From the NCBI RefSeq assembly GCF_001999945.1, contig NZ_CP019650.1, positions 1,116,001 to 1,180,000 of the forward strand: a DNA stretch of 64,000 nucleotides. Direction: 5' to 3'. The notes beneath the pieces are model-generated. The model worked only from the letters and a program-made list of their open reading frames with translations, ran no database searches and was not told the origin of the DNA. Source of the stretch: Microbulbifer agarilyticus. Its GTDB lineage: Bacteria > Pseudomonadota > Gammaproteobacteria > Pseudomonadales > Cellvibrionaceae. Position 1 is the stretch's first letter. Each line of letters opens with the position of its first letter. The position numbers and the translations under genes were made by a program. Of this stretch, positions 27,101 to 37,430 are shown in pieces.

Positions 27101-29770
27101 ATGGAAAACTTTGTCCTGCTCGGCGTCCTGCTGGTTATCACCATTATTGTTGGCGCATTCATGGGGATATTTGCCTTCGCCGAGGTTAAACAGCTGCGCA
27201 GAGAGGTGCGCAGCTTAACGGCGCGGTTGGACGAACGGTTGGACGAAGTATCTGAGCTGGGGGAAGCCACGGGCCAGAACCGCAGTACTGCGGGCGATAA
27301 CGAAGTGTTTTCCACCGCCGCGCAATCCCCAGCAGAGTCCGATACGCTCGAACTGGATCTCGATTTGGAGCAGCCTACGCCGGCTACGCCGCAGAAACCC
27401 CGCAGCCAGCGCTGGGCCAGGCAACCCGAGAAACGTTCGCCCGCAGGGCCCTCCGCAGGCGGTCGTTTCTTCGCGAACTTACAGAAAAACTGGATGGTGT
27501 GGCTCGGTGGTGCCTGTGTGGCGCTATCCGGGGTATTTCTTGCCCGCTATGGTATCGAGCAGGGAATGCTCGGGCCCAAGGTCAGAGTGGTAATGGGGTT
27601 GGTCACGGCGCTTGCGCTGTATATTGCGGCGGAAGTGTTGCGCCGTAAAACCGGTGGTACCCACCCGACCTTTGCCGCCCTCGCCGGCGGTGGTGCCATA
27701 ACCGCATTTGCGGCCGTTCTTTCCGCGGTGCACCTGTATCACTTTATCGAGCCCGGGGTGGCGTTTGGTGCCCTGGCACTGGTGGCCTTGGTGACTATGT
27801 GGCTCGCGCGCTTGCACGGTCCGGTACTGGCGGCGATCGGCATGCTCGGTGCTTATTCGGTGCCGATTCTGGTCTCCAGTGATTCGGGCAACGTACTCGG
27901 CGCGATGGTGTATGCGCTCATCATCTCCGCATCGGTATTGCTGCTCCTGCGCCACGTTTACCGCAGCTGGCTCTGGCTCGGGTTGTTGGCCGGAGCACTG
28001 CTGTGGTGGTTGATTTCCCTGGCTGGGCATCAGGCAGATGGTTGGCGTGGCCCCTACTTGGCAATAGTCGCTTACCTGATTTTGGCCGTTATTCCCCGGG
28101 ACTGGCTGCTGCGCCTGCGTATTCCAGATGCGAGTCAACAGGGCGCGCTGGTGCTTCCCAGCCTGCTGTTGCTGGTCGCCGCACAGTGCATATCCATTTT
28201 GCGTGAAGGTTTCCTCTCTTCGGCAATATGGTCCTGGAGCCCGCTCGCCATCGTGACCTTGCTCGCCGCGCGTCAGACCCCGCGCCTGGCGCCGGTACCC
28301 TGGGTGCTGTTTCTCGGGCAGGTGGCGGTCTGGTTTGCCAATCAGGTTGGCGGCGAGCCCTTGCGGTTGTCGCCAATGGCCCCAGAGCTGCACAGTCCAT
28401 TTTTGACCTACCTGCTGGTGAACACGCTGCTGTTTAGCGGTTTTGCCGTGTACAACTATTTCGCGGTGGATGGCGGCGCGAATAAAGAGCGTGCGGTAAC
28501 CGCGGCCTGGTGGGCGTCGCTGGCGGTGATGGTGCCACTGTTGTCGTTGTTGCTGGGGTATTCCCTTGCCGGGGACTTCCTGCCGCGGTACCTGTGGTGT
28601 CTGTATGCGGCAATATTCGGCGCAATCTTTATGTTCCTCGGCAGTCGTGGCGTCGGTAAACACTGGTCGCGCGGTATGGTGGTGTGGTTGTTTATCGCCG
28701 CCCATTTCGCCTATAGCCTGGCGGTGTGCCTGTGGCTGAAACAGGCGAGCCTTACCTTGGCGCTCGCGCTGCAGGCGATATCCCTGGCGTGGGTGATTCG
28801 TCGTTTCGATATGCCCGCGCTCGGCTGGTTGCTGAAGGCGGTATTGCTGGTGGTGGTGGTGCGGCTGACGTTAAACCCATGGCTGCTCAGTTATGAAAAT
28901 GTCGCTCACTGGTCGCTGTGGACTTATGGCGGTGCGACATTGTGTGCCTGGATCGCTGCGCGCTTACTTTCCTCTTCTCAGCCGGCGGATTCTGTACAGG
29001 CGGGGTTGGCACGCTGGGCGGAAGCGGGTGCCCTGCACCTTTTGGTGCTCACCCTGTGGGCGGAGTGCCGTTACTGGCTCTACAGCGGGAATGCGCTCGC
29101 TGCCGAGTTTAGTTTTACCGAGGCAGTCATCGATATGTGGCTGTTTACCTGCCTGGGCCTTGTCTATTACCGCAAGAGTTTGCTCAGTGGCCATTTTGGC
29201 CGCTGGTACGACGGCTATGGTCGCGTACTGATGCTGGCCGGGCTGGCCTGTTACGTCGGGATTCTGCTGGCGACTGCATTGAGCGCGCCCTGGGTGTGGC
29301 GCGGCATTGGCGAGCGCCCGCTGCTCAATATGCTGATACCGGCGTTTGCCGGCCCCGTGTTACTGGCAGTACTGGCCAGTCGCTACTACCTGCCCAGTGT
29401 GCGCCGGTTCGCCGGGCTGTTGGCGGCACTGGCGGCGTTTGTGTGGGTTTCCCTAGAGGTGCGGCACTTGTGGCAAGGCAGCATCCGCCTGGATGTCTCG
29501 GCAAGCACCGGCGAGCTCTATACCTACTCGGCAGTGTGGCTGGCACTGGCGGTAACCGCGATCCTGGTTGCCAGCTGGCGTGGTTGGCGCAGTTGTTATC
29601 AGGGCGGTATGGCGCTTCTGGCACTGGTGATCGTCAAGCTGTTTCTGGTGGATATGTCCGGGCTTGAGGGACTGCTGCGGGTGGCCTCGTTTATGGGAAT
29701 GGGCCTCGCATTGCTGGGGATCGCCTATCTCCACCAGAAATTGGGGGTGAAACCGGAGGATTCCGCTTAA
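27101..29770 (+). CDS. DUF2339 multi-spanning membrane protein
   Basis: An 889-residue protein with an N-terminal helix, a charged coiled-coil-like region (VKQLRREVRSLTARLDERLD), a Pro-rich linker and then more than 20 predicted membrane segments. This is the architecture of the DUF2339 family. The start of the membrane region, LQKNWMVWLGGACVALSGVF, is typical. It has no known enzymatic motif. Envelope stress or polymer transport roles have been guessed for relatives but not shown. It stands as a single gene. Confidence 0.85.
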   Translation: MENFVLLGVLLVITIIVGAFMGIFAFAEVKQLRREVRSLTARLDERLDEVSELGEATGQNRSTAGDNEVFSTAAQSPAESDTLELDLDLEQPTPATPQKPRSQRWARQPEKRSPAGPSAGGRFFANLQKNWMVWLGGACVALSGVFLARYGIEQGMLGPKVRVVMGLVTALALYIAAEVLRRKTGGTHPTFAALAGGGAITAFAAVLSAVHLYHFIEPGVAFGALALVALVTMWLARLHGPVLAAIGMLGAYSVPILVSSDSGNVLGAMVYALIISASVLLLLRHVYRSWLWLGLLAGALLWWLISLAGHQADGWRGPYLAIVAYLILAVIPRDWLLRLRIPDASQQGALVLPSLLLLVAAQCISILREGFLSSAIWSWSPLAIVTLLAARQTPRLAPVPWVLFLGQVAVWFANQVGGEPLRLSPMAPELHSPFLTYLLVNTLLFSGFAVYNYFAVDGGANKERAVTAAWWASLAVMVPLLSLLLGYSLAGDFLPRYLWCLYAAIFGAIFMFLGSRGVGKHWSRGMVVWLFIAAHFAYSLAVCLWLKQASLTLALALQAISLAWVIRRFDMPALGWLLKAVLLVVVVRLTLNPWLLSYENVAHWSLWTYGGATLCAWIAARLLSSSQPADSVQAGLARWAEAGALHLLVLTLWAECRYWLYSGNALAAEFSFTEAVIDMWLFTCLGLVYYRKSLLSGHFGRWYDGYGRVLMLAGLACYVGILLATALSAPWVWRGIGERPLLNMLIPAFAGPVLLAVLASRYYLPSVRRFAGLLAALAAFVWVSLEVRHLWQGSIRLDVSASTGELYTYSAVWLALAVTAILVASWRGWRSCYQGGMALLALVIVKLFLVDMSGLEGLLRVASFMGMGLALLGIAYLHQKLGVKPEDSA

Positions 29771-29779
29771 CTCGAGCTG

Positions 29780-29816
29780 ATCCAGGCCAATACAGGCCAA
29801 TTTTTGGCCGCGCTTG
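29780..29816 (+). repeat. Tandem CAGGCCAAT units after the DUF2339 gene
   Basis: Two copies of CAGGCCAAT are adjacent, and the second forms a short stem with TTGGCC (GGCCAA-TTT-TTGGCC). It lies about 15 bases past the stop and could be a weak terminator. A TATACT at about 29820 may be a -10 box for proA. Confidence 0.4.
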
Positions 29817-29966
29817 CGGTATACTGCGCGGCCTTTTTCCGGCGGCTTTTTTCCGACAGCTTTCTTCTTGGCGGGAATGGCGAATATCGTCGCCGGTATC
29901 AGGACAAAATGACGCGGGACTGGTAATGGTCCCGGACCGATAGCGTGTAATGCATGGAGATTAGCA

Positions 29967-31262
29967 GTGAACAGTGTCAGTGCCACCGAGCAGCAGGGCA
30001 GTCAACAAAGTACTGAGCAGAAAATGCAGGCCATGGGCCGCGCCGCGCGCGCAGCAGCCCGTCTGATGGCTCGCGCCGACACTGGAGTTAAAAACGCTGC
30101 ACTCAAGGCTATCGCCGCGGAACTGGATAAGCAGCGACCGCAACTGGCGGCGGCCAACGCCCAGGACATGCAGAACGGCCGTGACAACGGCCTGGACGCG
30201 GCCCTGTTGGACCGCCTGGAACTGAATGACGGGCGCATCGACGCCATGATCGAAGGCCTGCTGCAAATCGCAGAGCTACCTGACCCGGTGGGTGAGGTGA
30301 GCGATCTCAAATACCGCCCCAGTGGTATTCAGCTTGGCAAAATGCGCGTGCCTCTCGGGGTGGTTGGGATTATTTACGAATCCCGCCCTAACGTGACCAT
30401 CGATGCCGCCAGCCTGTGCCTGAAGTCGGGCAACGCCACTATCTTGCGTGGCGGCAGCGAAGCGCTGCACTCCAACGGCGCCATTGCTGCGTGTATTACC
30501 GCTGGTCTCAAGCAGGTTGGTTTGCCGGAAGCGGCGGTGCAGGTGGTGGGCACCACCGATCGCGCTGCGGTGGGCGCACTGATTTCGATGCCGGAGTATG
30601 TGGACGTGATCGTACCGCGCGGTGGCAAGGGGCTGATCGAACGTATCAGCCGCGAGGCTCGGGTTCCGGTGATCAAGCATCTCGATGGTATCTGTCACGT
30701 GTACCTGGATGACCGGGCGGATACGGAGAAGGCATTTAATATTGCGCTAAATGCCAAGACCCATCGCTATGGCGTGTGCAATGCGATGGAGACCCTACTG
30801 GTGGCTGAGGCGGTGGCGACAGAATTCCTGCCGCGTCTGGCCGCCGCTTACGCTGAAAAGGGTGTGGAGCTGCGCGGCTGCGAAAAAACACGTTCGATTC
30901 TGCCGCAGGCGTTACCCGCTACCGAGGAAGACTGGGGCACTGAATATCTGGCACCGGTACTGTCGATTCGCGTGGTGGCGGATATGGATGCGGCGATGGA
31001 ACACATCGCGCAGTACAGCTCCGGCCATACCGAAGCGATCGTTACCGAGGACTACACCCGCGCGCGCCGGTTTATGGCGGAAGTGGATTCCAGTTCCGTG
31101 ATCGTAAATGCGTCCACACGTTTTGCCGATGGCTTCGAATACGGCCTGGGTGCGGAAATCGGTATCAGTACCGATAAAATTCACGCCCGCGGCCCGGTGG
31201 GTCTGGAAGGCCTGACTTCGCAAAAATGGATCGTGTTCGGGGACGGGCAAATTCGTCAATGA
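29967..31262 (+). CDS. proA: Gamma-glutamyl phosphate reductase
   Basis: ProA reduces gamma-glutamyl phosphate to glutamate semialdehyde with NADPH in proline synthesis. The 431-residue protein (GTG start) has the aldehyde-dehydrogenase fold. The substrate and nucleotide region is [18 protein letters not shown], and the catalytic Cys is C271 in [13 protein letters not shown]. The C-terminus [14 protein letters not shown] is typical. Its stop overlaps nadD by ATGA. No proB is in the window. Confidence 0.97.
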   Translation: MNSVSATEQQGSQQSTEQKMQAMGRAARAAARLMARADTGVKNAALKAIAAELDKQRPQLAAANAQDMQNGRDNGLDAALLDRLELNDGRIDAMIEGLLQIAELPDPVGEVSDLKYRPSGIQLGKMRVPLGVVGIIYESRPNVTIDAASLCLKSGNATILRGGSEALHSNGAIAACITAGLKQVGLPEAAVQVVGTTDRAAVGALISMPEYVDVIVPRGGKGLIERISREARVPVIKHLDGICHVYLDDRADTEKAFNIALNAKTHRYGVCNAMETLLVAEAVATEFLPRLAAAYAEKGVELRGCEKTRSILPQALPATEEDWGTEYLAPVLSIRVVADMDAAMEHIAQYSSGHTEAIVTEDYTRARRFMAEVDSSSVIVNASTRFADGFEYGLGAEIGISTDKIHARGPVGLEGLTSQKWIVFGDGQIRQ

Positions 31263-31915
31263 GTTCGCACTCGTCAAAAACCCTGGCGCTGTTCGGCGGC
31301 ACCTTTGACCCGATTCACTTCGGTCATCTGCGCATGGCACTGGAGCTGAAGCAGGTGCTGGCTTTTGACGAGATGCGCTTGCTGCCGTCGCACCAGCCCG
31401 CGCACCGCGCGGCGCCCGGTGTTACGGCGGAAAAGCGGCGGGATATGTTGGCGTTGGCTCTGGAGGATTGCCCGGAACTGGTGCTGGACGCACGCGAACT
31501 GCTGCGTGCCGGCCCCACATACACCGTGGATACGCTGGAAGAGTTGCGCAGTGAGTTGGGCACTGAGTTGCCTATCTCCTTCTGCATGGGGATGGATTCC
31601 CTGCTGGGACTACCCAGCTGGCACCGCTGGCAGCGACTGCTGGAGTTGGCCCACCTGGTGGTGGTGGCACGGCCGGGTTGGGAGATGCCGGCAAGCGGGC
31701 AGGTCGCGGATCTATTGGCGGCCCATCGCGGCGAGCTGGCGGATATTCAGCAGCAACCCGCAGGCAAAATTTTGGTGCAGGAGCGGCGTTTATTGCCTAT
31801 TTCTGCCACCGATATTCGCAACCAAATACACAGTGGTCGCTCCCCGCAGTTTTTGCTGCCGGAGCGGGTGCTGGACTACATTCAATCTCAAGGGCTCTAT
31901 CAACAAGAGCGCTAA
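31259..31915 (+). CDS. nadD: Nicotinate-nucleotide adenylyltransferase
   Basis: NadD converts nicotinate mononucleotide and ATP to deamido-NAD. The nucleotidyltransferase motifs are [15 protein letters not shown] near the N-terminus and [10 protein letters not shown] near the C-terminus. ATG 31259 overlaps the proA stop (ATGA) and gives 218 residues. An earlier in-frame start at 31226 would fuse unlike residues. It lies upstream of rsfS and rlmH, the usual order. Confidence 0.97.
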   Translation: MSSHSSKTLALFGGTFDPIHFGHLRMALELKQVLAFDEMRLLPSHQPAHRAAPGVTAEKRRDMLALALEDCPELVLDARELLRAGPTYTVDTLEELRSELGTELPISFCMGMDSLLGLPSWHRWQRLLELAHLVVVARPGWEMPASGQVADLLAAHRGELADIQQQPAGKILVQERRLLPISATDIRNQIHSGRSPQFLLPERVLDYIQSQGLYQQER

Positions 31916-31948
31916 AACGGTGGAGCACAGGCTCCCGATACAGGTGTT

Positions 31949-32311
31949 ATGACTGATATCAAATCAATTGCGGTAAACGCACTGGAAGACCTCAAGGGTA
32001 AAGACATTGTTTCCATGGATGTGTCCGGACTCAGCGATGTGATGGAAACTCTGATCATCTGCACGGGTACCTCCAACCGTCAGGTGAAATCTCTGGCCAA
32101 CAATGTGGTCGAGGATGGCAAGGAAGCGGGTATTCGCCCTATCGGCGTCGAGGGTATGGACTCGGGTGAGTGGGTACTGGTGGATTACGGTGACGTGGTG
32201 GTGCACGTGATGCAGGCGGAGACCCGCGGCTTCTACGACCTGGAAAAGCTCTGGTCCATGACCCCGAACACCCGCGAAGATGCGGACGGTTCCGACCCTC
32301 ATCAAGACTGA
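31949..32311 (+). CDS. rsfS: Ribosomal silencing factor RsfS
   Basis: RsfS (Iojap family) binds L14 on the 50S subunit and blocks subunit joining in poor conditions. The 120-residue protein shows ALEDLKGKDIVSMDV, the conserved TSNRQVKSLANNV, and DSGEWVLVDYGDVVVHVM. It sits between nadD and rlmH in a conserved cluster that links ribosome status and cell-wall genes. Confidence 0.97.
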   Translation: MTDIKSIAVNALEDLKGKDIVSMDVSGLSDVMETLIICTGTSNRQVKSLANNVVEDGKEAGIRPIGVEGMDSGEWVLVDYGDVVVHVMQAETRGFYDLEKLWSMTPNTREDADGSDPHQD

Positions 32312-32347
32312 TCTTGTCAGCTTGTCTTTCTTTAAGATGCCATTCTC

Positions 32348-32824
32348 GTGAAGATCAGAATAATCGCTGCTGGCGGCAAGATGCCCGGGTGGGTGCAGGA
32401 AGGGTACAACGAGTACGCCAAGCGCCTGCCGCGGGAATTGACCCTGGAAATGGTCGAAATCCCGCTGGGTAACCGCGGCCAGAAAAACTCCCCCGCACTG
32501 GTGGAGAAAGCCCGCCAGAAAGAGGGCGAGGCGATGCTCGCCGCAATCCAACCCCGTGAACATGTGGTCGCCCTGGAAGTGAAGGGCAAGTCCTGGAGCA
32601 CAGAGCAGTTGTCCCGTGAGCTGGCGGACTGGCAGATGGGCGGCGACAACGTGTGCCTGCTAATCGGTGGGCCCGACGGGCTGGCCCCGGAGTGCGTGGC
32701 GCGCGCGAATCAGAAGTGGTCGCTGTCGGCACTGACCATGCCGCACCCGCTGGTGCGCGTGCTGTTGGCTGAACAGCTATACCGTGCCTGGACACTGCTT
32801 GCGGGTCATCCTTATCACAAGTGA
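32348..32824 (+). CDS. rlmH: 23S rRNA pseudouridine(1915) N3-methyltransferase RlmH
   Basis: RlmH is a SPOUT-fold methyltransferase that modifies pseudouridine 1915 in 23S rRNA on assembled 70S ribosomes. The 158-residue protein starts at GTG. It shows [20 protein letters not shown], the SAM-binding knot part [13 protein letters not shown], and the terminal HPYHK expected of the family. It directly precedes mrdA, the widespread order. Confidence 0.97.
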   Translation: MKIRIIAAGGKMPGWVQEGYNEYAKRLPRELTLEMVEIPLGNRGQKNSPALVEKARQKEGEAMLAAIQPREHVVALEVKGKSWSTEQLSRELADWQMGGDNVCLLIGGPDGLAPECVARANQKWSLSALTMPHPLVRVLLAEQLYRAWTLLAGHPYHK

Positions 32825-32982
32825 ACCGGCGCCCGTGGGCGGGGTCTTAGTAGCTGGATAACCGTGCCTACTGATGCACTGTAAATGCCTGCTACGAGCA
32901 GTGGTTTACTTCCGCAGGGACAGCAAACTTGTGTACACTTCGTGGTCATTTTCGCGCCACAGAATAATCTGTATCCACCAGC

Positions 32983-34905
32983 ATGTCTGAAAACCTGCAT
33001 TTTAAAGATCACCACACGGAGCAGCGGCTATTCCGCAACCGTATGCTGGTGGCCATCTGCGGGGTTGTGGTACTGCTGGGGGTGCTGGTTGCCCGTTTTT
33101 ACAATCTGCAGGTGGTGCACTTCGAGGATTACCGCACCCAGTCCGACGAGAACCGCATTCAGGTTCGCCCGGTCCCACCTACCCGGGGGCTGATCTATGA
33201 CCGCAACGGCCAGCTGTTGGCCGACAACCGCCCCAGCTACACCCTGTCGATTGTGCGCGAGCGAGTCAGAGACCTGGATGCCACCCTGGAACTGCTCGGT
33301 CAGCTGGTCCAGCTGAACGACAGTGACGTCGAGAAATTCAAACGCCGTCTGCCACGGCGCCGTCCATTTGAACCCGTCCCCCTCCGCTATCGCCTCAGCG
33401 AAGAAGAAATTGCCCGCATCAGTGTCAATGAATTCCACCTCGTGGGTGTGTCGGTGGAGGCTGAACTGGTGCGCTTTTACCCCGAGCAGGACCTGTTTGC
33501 CCACAGTGTTGGCTACGTCGGCCGTATCAATGAACGCGAACTTTCCGGCTTTACCCAGGAAGATGTGCGCCGCTATCGCGGTACCCAGAGTATTGGCAAG
33601 GTCGGTCTCGAGCGCTCTTATGAAGAGTTACTGCTAGGTGAGGTCGGGTTTGAGAATGTGGAAACCAATGCCCGTGGCCGGGTACTGCGTGTGCTGGAAC
33701 GCCAGGATCCCAAGCCCGGTGCGGAACTGACCCTGCACCTGGATACCCGCCTGCAAGAGGTTGCCACCCGCGCACTCGGCGACAAGCGCGGTGCGGTGGT
33801 GGCGATCGACGTGAAAACCGGCGGGGTACTGGCGTTTGTCAGCCAGCCGTCATTTGACCCCAACCTGTTTGTGACCGGTATCAGCTTCAAAGACTACAGT
33901 GCCTTGAGGGACTCGCTGGATGTGCCGCTGTTCAACCGCGTGGTGCAGGGGCAGTATCCGCCGGGGTCGACGCTGAAGCCGATGATGGGACTCGGTGGCC
34001 TGGCGGATGGCATCATCGAAGTAGATACCAAAATTCGCGATCCCGGTTTCTTTAAATTGCCCAATGACCCGCGCATCTATCGAGACTGGAAACGCACCGG
34101 ACATGGCAACCATGTCGATTTGGTGCAGGGACTCGCGGAGAGCTGCGATACCTATTTTTGGGATATGGCGTCGCGCTGGAGCATCGATCAGATGCACGAC
34201 ATCGCCACGCGCTTTGGCCTTGGCGAAAAGACCGGTATCGACCTGCCCCGCGAATACCCCGGCCTGTTTCCATCGCGGGACTGGAAGCGCGGTGCCCGCG
34301 GCGTCCCCTGGTTTCCCGGTGACAGCCTCAATGCGGTACTGGGGCAGGGCTTTGTACTGGCGACTCCGCTGCAGTTGGCGGTGATGACCGCCACCATTGC
34401 CAATCGCGGTACCCACTATCGCCCACAGATGGTGATGGCGGTGGACGGTGTCGAACAGCCGCCGGAAGTACTGCACCACGTGGACGCGCGTCCTGAACAC
34501 TGGGATGTGGTGTTCGAGGGAATGGAAGCGGTTGTATACGCCACCAATGGTACCGGCAAGCGCGCCGGTGCCGGCCTGGACTTCAAAGTGGCGGGTAAAA
34601 CTGGTACCGCGCAGGTTGTGGGTATTGCCCAGGGGGCAAAGTACGATTCGGAAGCCCTGAAGGAGCGTCACCGCGACCACGCCTTGTTTGTTGCCTTCGC
34701 GCCGATGGATGACCCGCAGATCGCAGTATCGGTACTGGTGGAAAATGGTGAAGGCGGTGGCCTGGTCGCCGCACCGGTAGCCAGAGAGCTGTTCTTCGAC
34801 TGGATGTCGCGGCCGCTGGAAGACACCGCGAGTATCCAGCCCTTGTACATTCCGCATCTCGGCGAACAGTGCACAGAACCGATGGGGAGAGCATTTAATG
34901 GCTAG
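32983..34905 (+). CDS. mrdA: Peptidoglycan transpeptidase PBP2
   Basis: PBP2 is the monofunctional class B transpeptidase of the elongasome. The 640-residue protein has one N-terminal membrane helix (about residues 20-45), a pedestal/dimerisation domain, and a transpeptidase domain. The active site is STLK at 329-332, the second motif is SCD in ESCDTYFW, and KTG is at 539-541. It overlaps rodA by 8 bases, so the polymerase and transpeptidase are coupled. Confidence 0.97.
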   Translation: MSENLHFKDHHTEQRLFRNRMLVAICGVVVLLGVLVARFYNLQVVHFEDYRTQSDENRIQVRPVPPTRGLIYDRNGQLLADNRPSYTLSIVRERVRDLDATLELLGQLVQLNDSDVEKFKRRLPRRRPFEPVPLRYRLSEEEIARISVNEFHLVGVSVEAELVRFYPEQDLFAHSVGYVGRINERELSGFTQEDVRRYRGTQSIGKVGLERSYEELLLGEVGFENVETNARGRVLRVLERQDPKPGAELTLHLDTRLQEVATRALGDKRGAVVAIDVKTGGVLAFVSQPSFDPNLFVTGISFKDYSALRDSLDVPLFNRVVQGQYPPGSTLKPMMGLGGLADGIIEVDTKIRDPGFFKLPNDPRIYRDWKRTGHGNHVDLVQGLAESCDTYFWDMASRWSIDQMHDIATRFGLGEKTGIDLPREYPGLFPSRDWKRGARGVPWFPGDSLNAVLGQGFVLATPLQLAVMTATIANRGTHYRPQMVMAVDGVEQPPEVLHHVDARPEHWDVVFEGMEAVVYATNGTGKRAGAGLDFKVAGKTGTAQVVGIAQGAKYDSEALKERHRDHALFVAFAPMDDPQIAVSVLVENGEGGGLVAAPVARELFFDWMSRPLEDTASIQPLYIPHLGEQCTEPMGRAFNG

Positions 34906-36043
34906 TCGCGATTATATGCACCGGCTGCCGGATGCCGGCAGCAGTCTGCGTCGCCCGGAGAGCTTTGCCCGTCGCTGGCATGTCGATCTACCCTTACTGC
35001 TGCTATTGCTGTTATTGGCAGGAGCGGGGCTGGGTGTCCTCTACAGTGCTGCCGGTGATGAGTTTCACTATGTGAAGCGTCAGGCCGTATTTATGGCGCT
35101 GGCCTTTGTCGGCATGTTCATTGCCGCGCAGATTCCCCTGGAATTTTACCGCCGCTGGTCGCCTTGGTTTTACGTGGCGGGTTGCTGCTTGCTCGTTGCC
35201 GTATTATTGATCGGCGTTGGCGCTAAGGGCGCACAGCGCTGGCTGCAGATTGGTGGCTTCCGCTTCCAGCCATCGGAAGCACTGAAACTGGCGGTACCCA
35301 TCGCGGTGGCCGCCTACCTGCACAAACGCACCTTGCCGCCTTCATTGTTAACGGTCTTTACTACGCTGGTGATTATCGGCGTGCCGGCGCTGTTGATTGT
35401 GCGCCAGCCGGACCTGGGTACCTCCATCCTGATCGCCGCGTCGGGCATCTTCGCGCTCTACCTGTCGGGTCTCAGCTGGAAGTTGATTGGCAGTGCAGTG
35501 GTGATGTTGTTGATGGCAGCCTGGCCCATGTGGATGTGGGGCCTTAGGGACTATCAGAAGCAGCGAATCCTCACCCTATTCAATCCGGACGCGGATCGAC
35601 TTGGCGCTGGCTGGAACATTTTCCAGTCGAAAGCGGCCATCGGCTCTGGTGGCTGGTCTGGCAAGGGGTACATGCAGGGCACCCAGTCGCAACTGGATTT
35701 TCTGCCGGAGAGTCACACCGATTTCATTATTGCGGTACTGGCGGAAGAGTGGGGCATGCGCGGTGCGCTGATACTTCTCGCCCTGTACCTGTTGATCATT
35801 GCCCGGGGCATCTATATTAGTTTTATGGCCCAACACGTATTCGGACGCTTGTTGGCGGGTAGTATCACGCTGACCTTCTTCGTGTACGTGTTTGTGAATA
35901 TCGGAATGGTGACCGGCTTGCTGCCGGTGGTGGGGGTGCCCCTGCCATTGGTGAGTCACGGTGGTACCTCGGTCATCACCTTGATGGCAGGCTTCGGTAT
36001 TTTGATGGCCGTCAGCACGGAAAGACGCAGAGTACTTTTCTGA
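34898..36043 (+). CDS. rodA: Rod shape-determining glycosyltransferase RodA
   Basis: RodA is the SEDS-family peptidoglycan glycosyltransferase that partners PBP2. The 381-residue protein has ten hydrophobic segments. The conserved parts include GAKGAQRWLQIGGFRFQPSE (substrate groove), RQPDLGTS, PESHTDFI and GLLPVVGVPLPLVSHGGTS. It overlaps mrdA. A duplicated TGATTACGTC unit includes its stop codon. Confidence 0.97.
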   Translation: MASRDYMHRLPDAGSSLRRPESFARRWHVDLPLLLLLLLLAGAGLGVLYSAAGDEFHYVKRQAVFMALAFVGMFIAAQIPLEFYRRWSPWFYVAGCCLLVAVLLIGVGAKGAQRWLQIGGFRFQPSEALKLAVPIAVAAYLHKRTLPPSLLTVFTTLVIIGVPALLIVRQPDLGTSILIAASGIFALYLSGLSWKLIGSAVVMLLMAAWPMWMWGLRDYQKQRILTLFNPDADRLGAGWNIFQSKAAIGSGGWSGKGYMQGTQSQLDFLPESHTDFIIAVLAEEWGMRGALILLALYLLIIARGIYISFMAQHVFGRLLAGSITLTFFVYVFVNIGMVTGLLPVVGVPLPLVSHGGTSVITLMAGFGILMAVSTERRRVLF

Positions 36044-36066
36044 TTACGTCTCTGATTACGTCGTCT
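36041..36066 (+). repeat. TGATTACGTC duplication spanning the rodA stop
   Basis: Two TGATTACGTC units separated by two bases begin at the rodA TGA. Similar short duplications follow other stops in this window. Confidence 0.6.
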
Positions 36067-36263
36067 GGATTTCGCCGCGTTTGCCAATAACGTGAGCCGG
36101 TTCAGGCTGGCTTTACTTTTTCACGTGTATCGTGCCACTTTTTGGCGCGCTTGTAGTCACAATAGCCAGAGAGGTGCCGGGACGGCACGCCGCAGTCAAA
36201 GGCGATTGTGATGGATACAGCGATTTACACAGTGATTAGTGAACAAGTAGTTGGAAGTACTTT

Positions 36264-37274
36264 ATGAAGACAGGAGCGGTTGTTTTGAAGTGGACCACGG
36301 GATTGTTGGCTGGCTTGGGGCTGGTGCTCAGCGCCTGCGCTCAGGAGCAGGGGCATGACGAAAATGTCCAGGCCAAAGCCTTCGTGGATTATATGGTCGC
36401 CGAGCACAACTTCAGCCGCGACGAACTCGAAACACTGATGCGCGAGGCGAAGCGCAAAGACTCCATTCTCAAGGCCATCAAGCGCCCGGCAGAGAAAGCC
36501 AAGCCCTGGTACGACTACCGCAACATCTTCATCACTGATGCCCGTATTCGCGGTGGCGTCGAGTTTTGGGATAAGAATGCGGAAGCGCTGAAAGCCGCAG
36601 AAGAAAAGTACGGTGTGCCGCCAGAAATTATTGTGGCCATCATCGGTGTAGAGACGCGCTACGGTGGCAATATGGGTAGCTACCGGGTGATTGATGCGCT
36701 GTCCACGCTCGCGTTTAATTACCCCCGTCGCTCCAAGTTCTTTACCAAGGAGTTGGAAAACTACCTGTTACTTACCCGCGATGAGAAGATCGACCCAACC
36801 AGTCTGAAAGGTTCTTACGCCGGTGCCATGGGATTCGGGCAGTTTATGCCCTCCAGTTATCGCTTCTATGCGGTGGATTTTAACGGTGACGGCCGCGTAG
36901 ACATCTGGACCGATACTGAAGATGCGATTGGCAGTGTGGCCAATTACTTTGTGCAGCACGGCTGGAAGACCGGTGAACCGGTTGCCGTCATCACCAAACC
37001 GCTGCCCAACGCGGATATGACCATTGTAAACGACAGCCTGAAGCCCAAGTGGACAGTGGGAGAGGTCGAGGCAAAAGGCTTCCCGACCACGGCGCAGGTA
37101 ACCAAGGAAATGCCGGCCAACGTGTTCTCGCTGCAAACAAAAAAAGGCGAACAGTTCTGGATCGGACTGAATAATTTCTACACCATTACCCGCTACAACC
37201 ACAGCCGTATGTACGCGATGGCGGTGTATGAACTGGGGCAGGAAATCATCAAGGCTCGCGGTGGTCGTTCCTGA
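36264..37274 (+). CDS. mltB: Membrane-bound lytic murein transglycosylase B
   Basis: MltB cleaves the MurNAc-GlcNAc bond to give 1,6-anhydro ends during wall turnover. The 336-residue precursor carries a lipobox (LVLSAC, Cys25, +2 Ala), so it is probably an outer-membrane lipoprotein. The catalytic Glu is E130 in IIGVETRYGGN. The family motifs YAGAMGFGQFMPSSY and DFNGDGRVDIW (an EF-hand-like calcium loop) are present. It sits between rodA and rlpA as in Pseudomonas. Confidence 0.95.
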   Translation: MKTGAVVLKWTTGLLAGLGLVLSACAQEQGHDENVQAKAFVDYMVAEHNFSRDELETLMREAKRKDSILKAIKRPAEKAKPWYDYRNIFITDARIRGGVEFWDKNAEALKAAEEKYGVPPEIIVAIIGVETRYGGNMGSYRVIDALSTLAFNYPRRSKFFTKELENYLLLTRDEKIDPTSLKGSYAGAMGFGQFMPSSYRFYAVDFNGDGRVDIWTDTEDAIGSVANYFVQHGWKTGEPVAVITKPLPNADMTIVNDSLKPKWTVGEVEAKGFPTTAQVTKEMPANVFSLQTKKGEQFWIGLNNFYTITRYNHSRMYAMAVYELGQEIIKARGGRS

Positions 37275-37302
37275 AGCGACTTAGCCCGAGTCGACTTAGC
37301 CC
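37273..37302 (+). repeat. CGACTTAGCCCGA tandem duplication after mltB
   Basis: The 13-base unit occurs twice, separated by GT, directly after the mltB stop. It is non-coding. Confidence 0.6.
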
Positions 37303-37430
37303 GAAGCCAAATAGATTGAAAGGCGCCAGAGTGCGCCGCAATATTGCACAGTAAATAATTAACCGTACAAAACGGAATAGATCGATAAAAAACGGTAGCG
37401 AAAGCAGTTATCTCGCGCCGGGGGGAAATC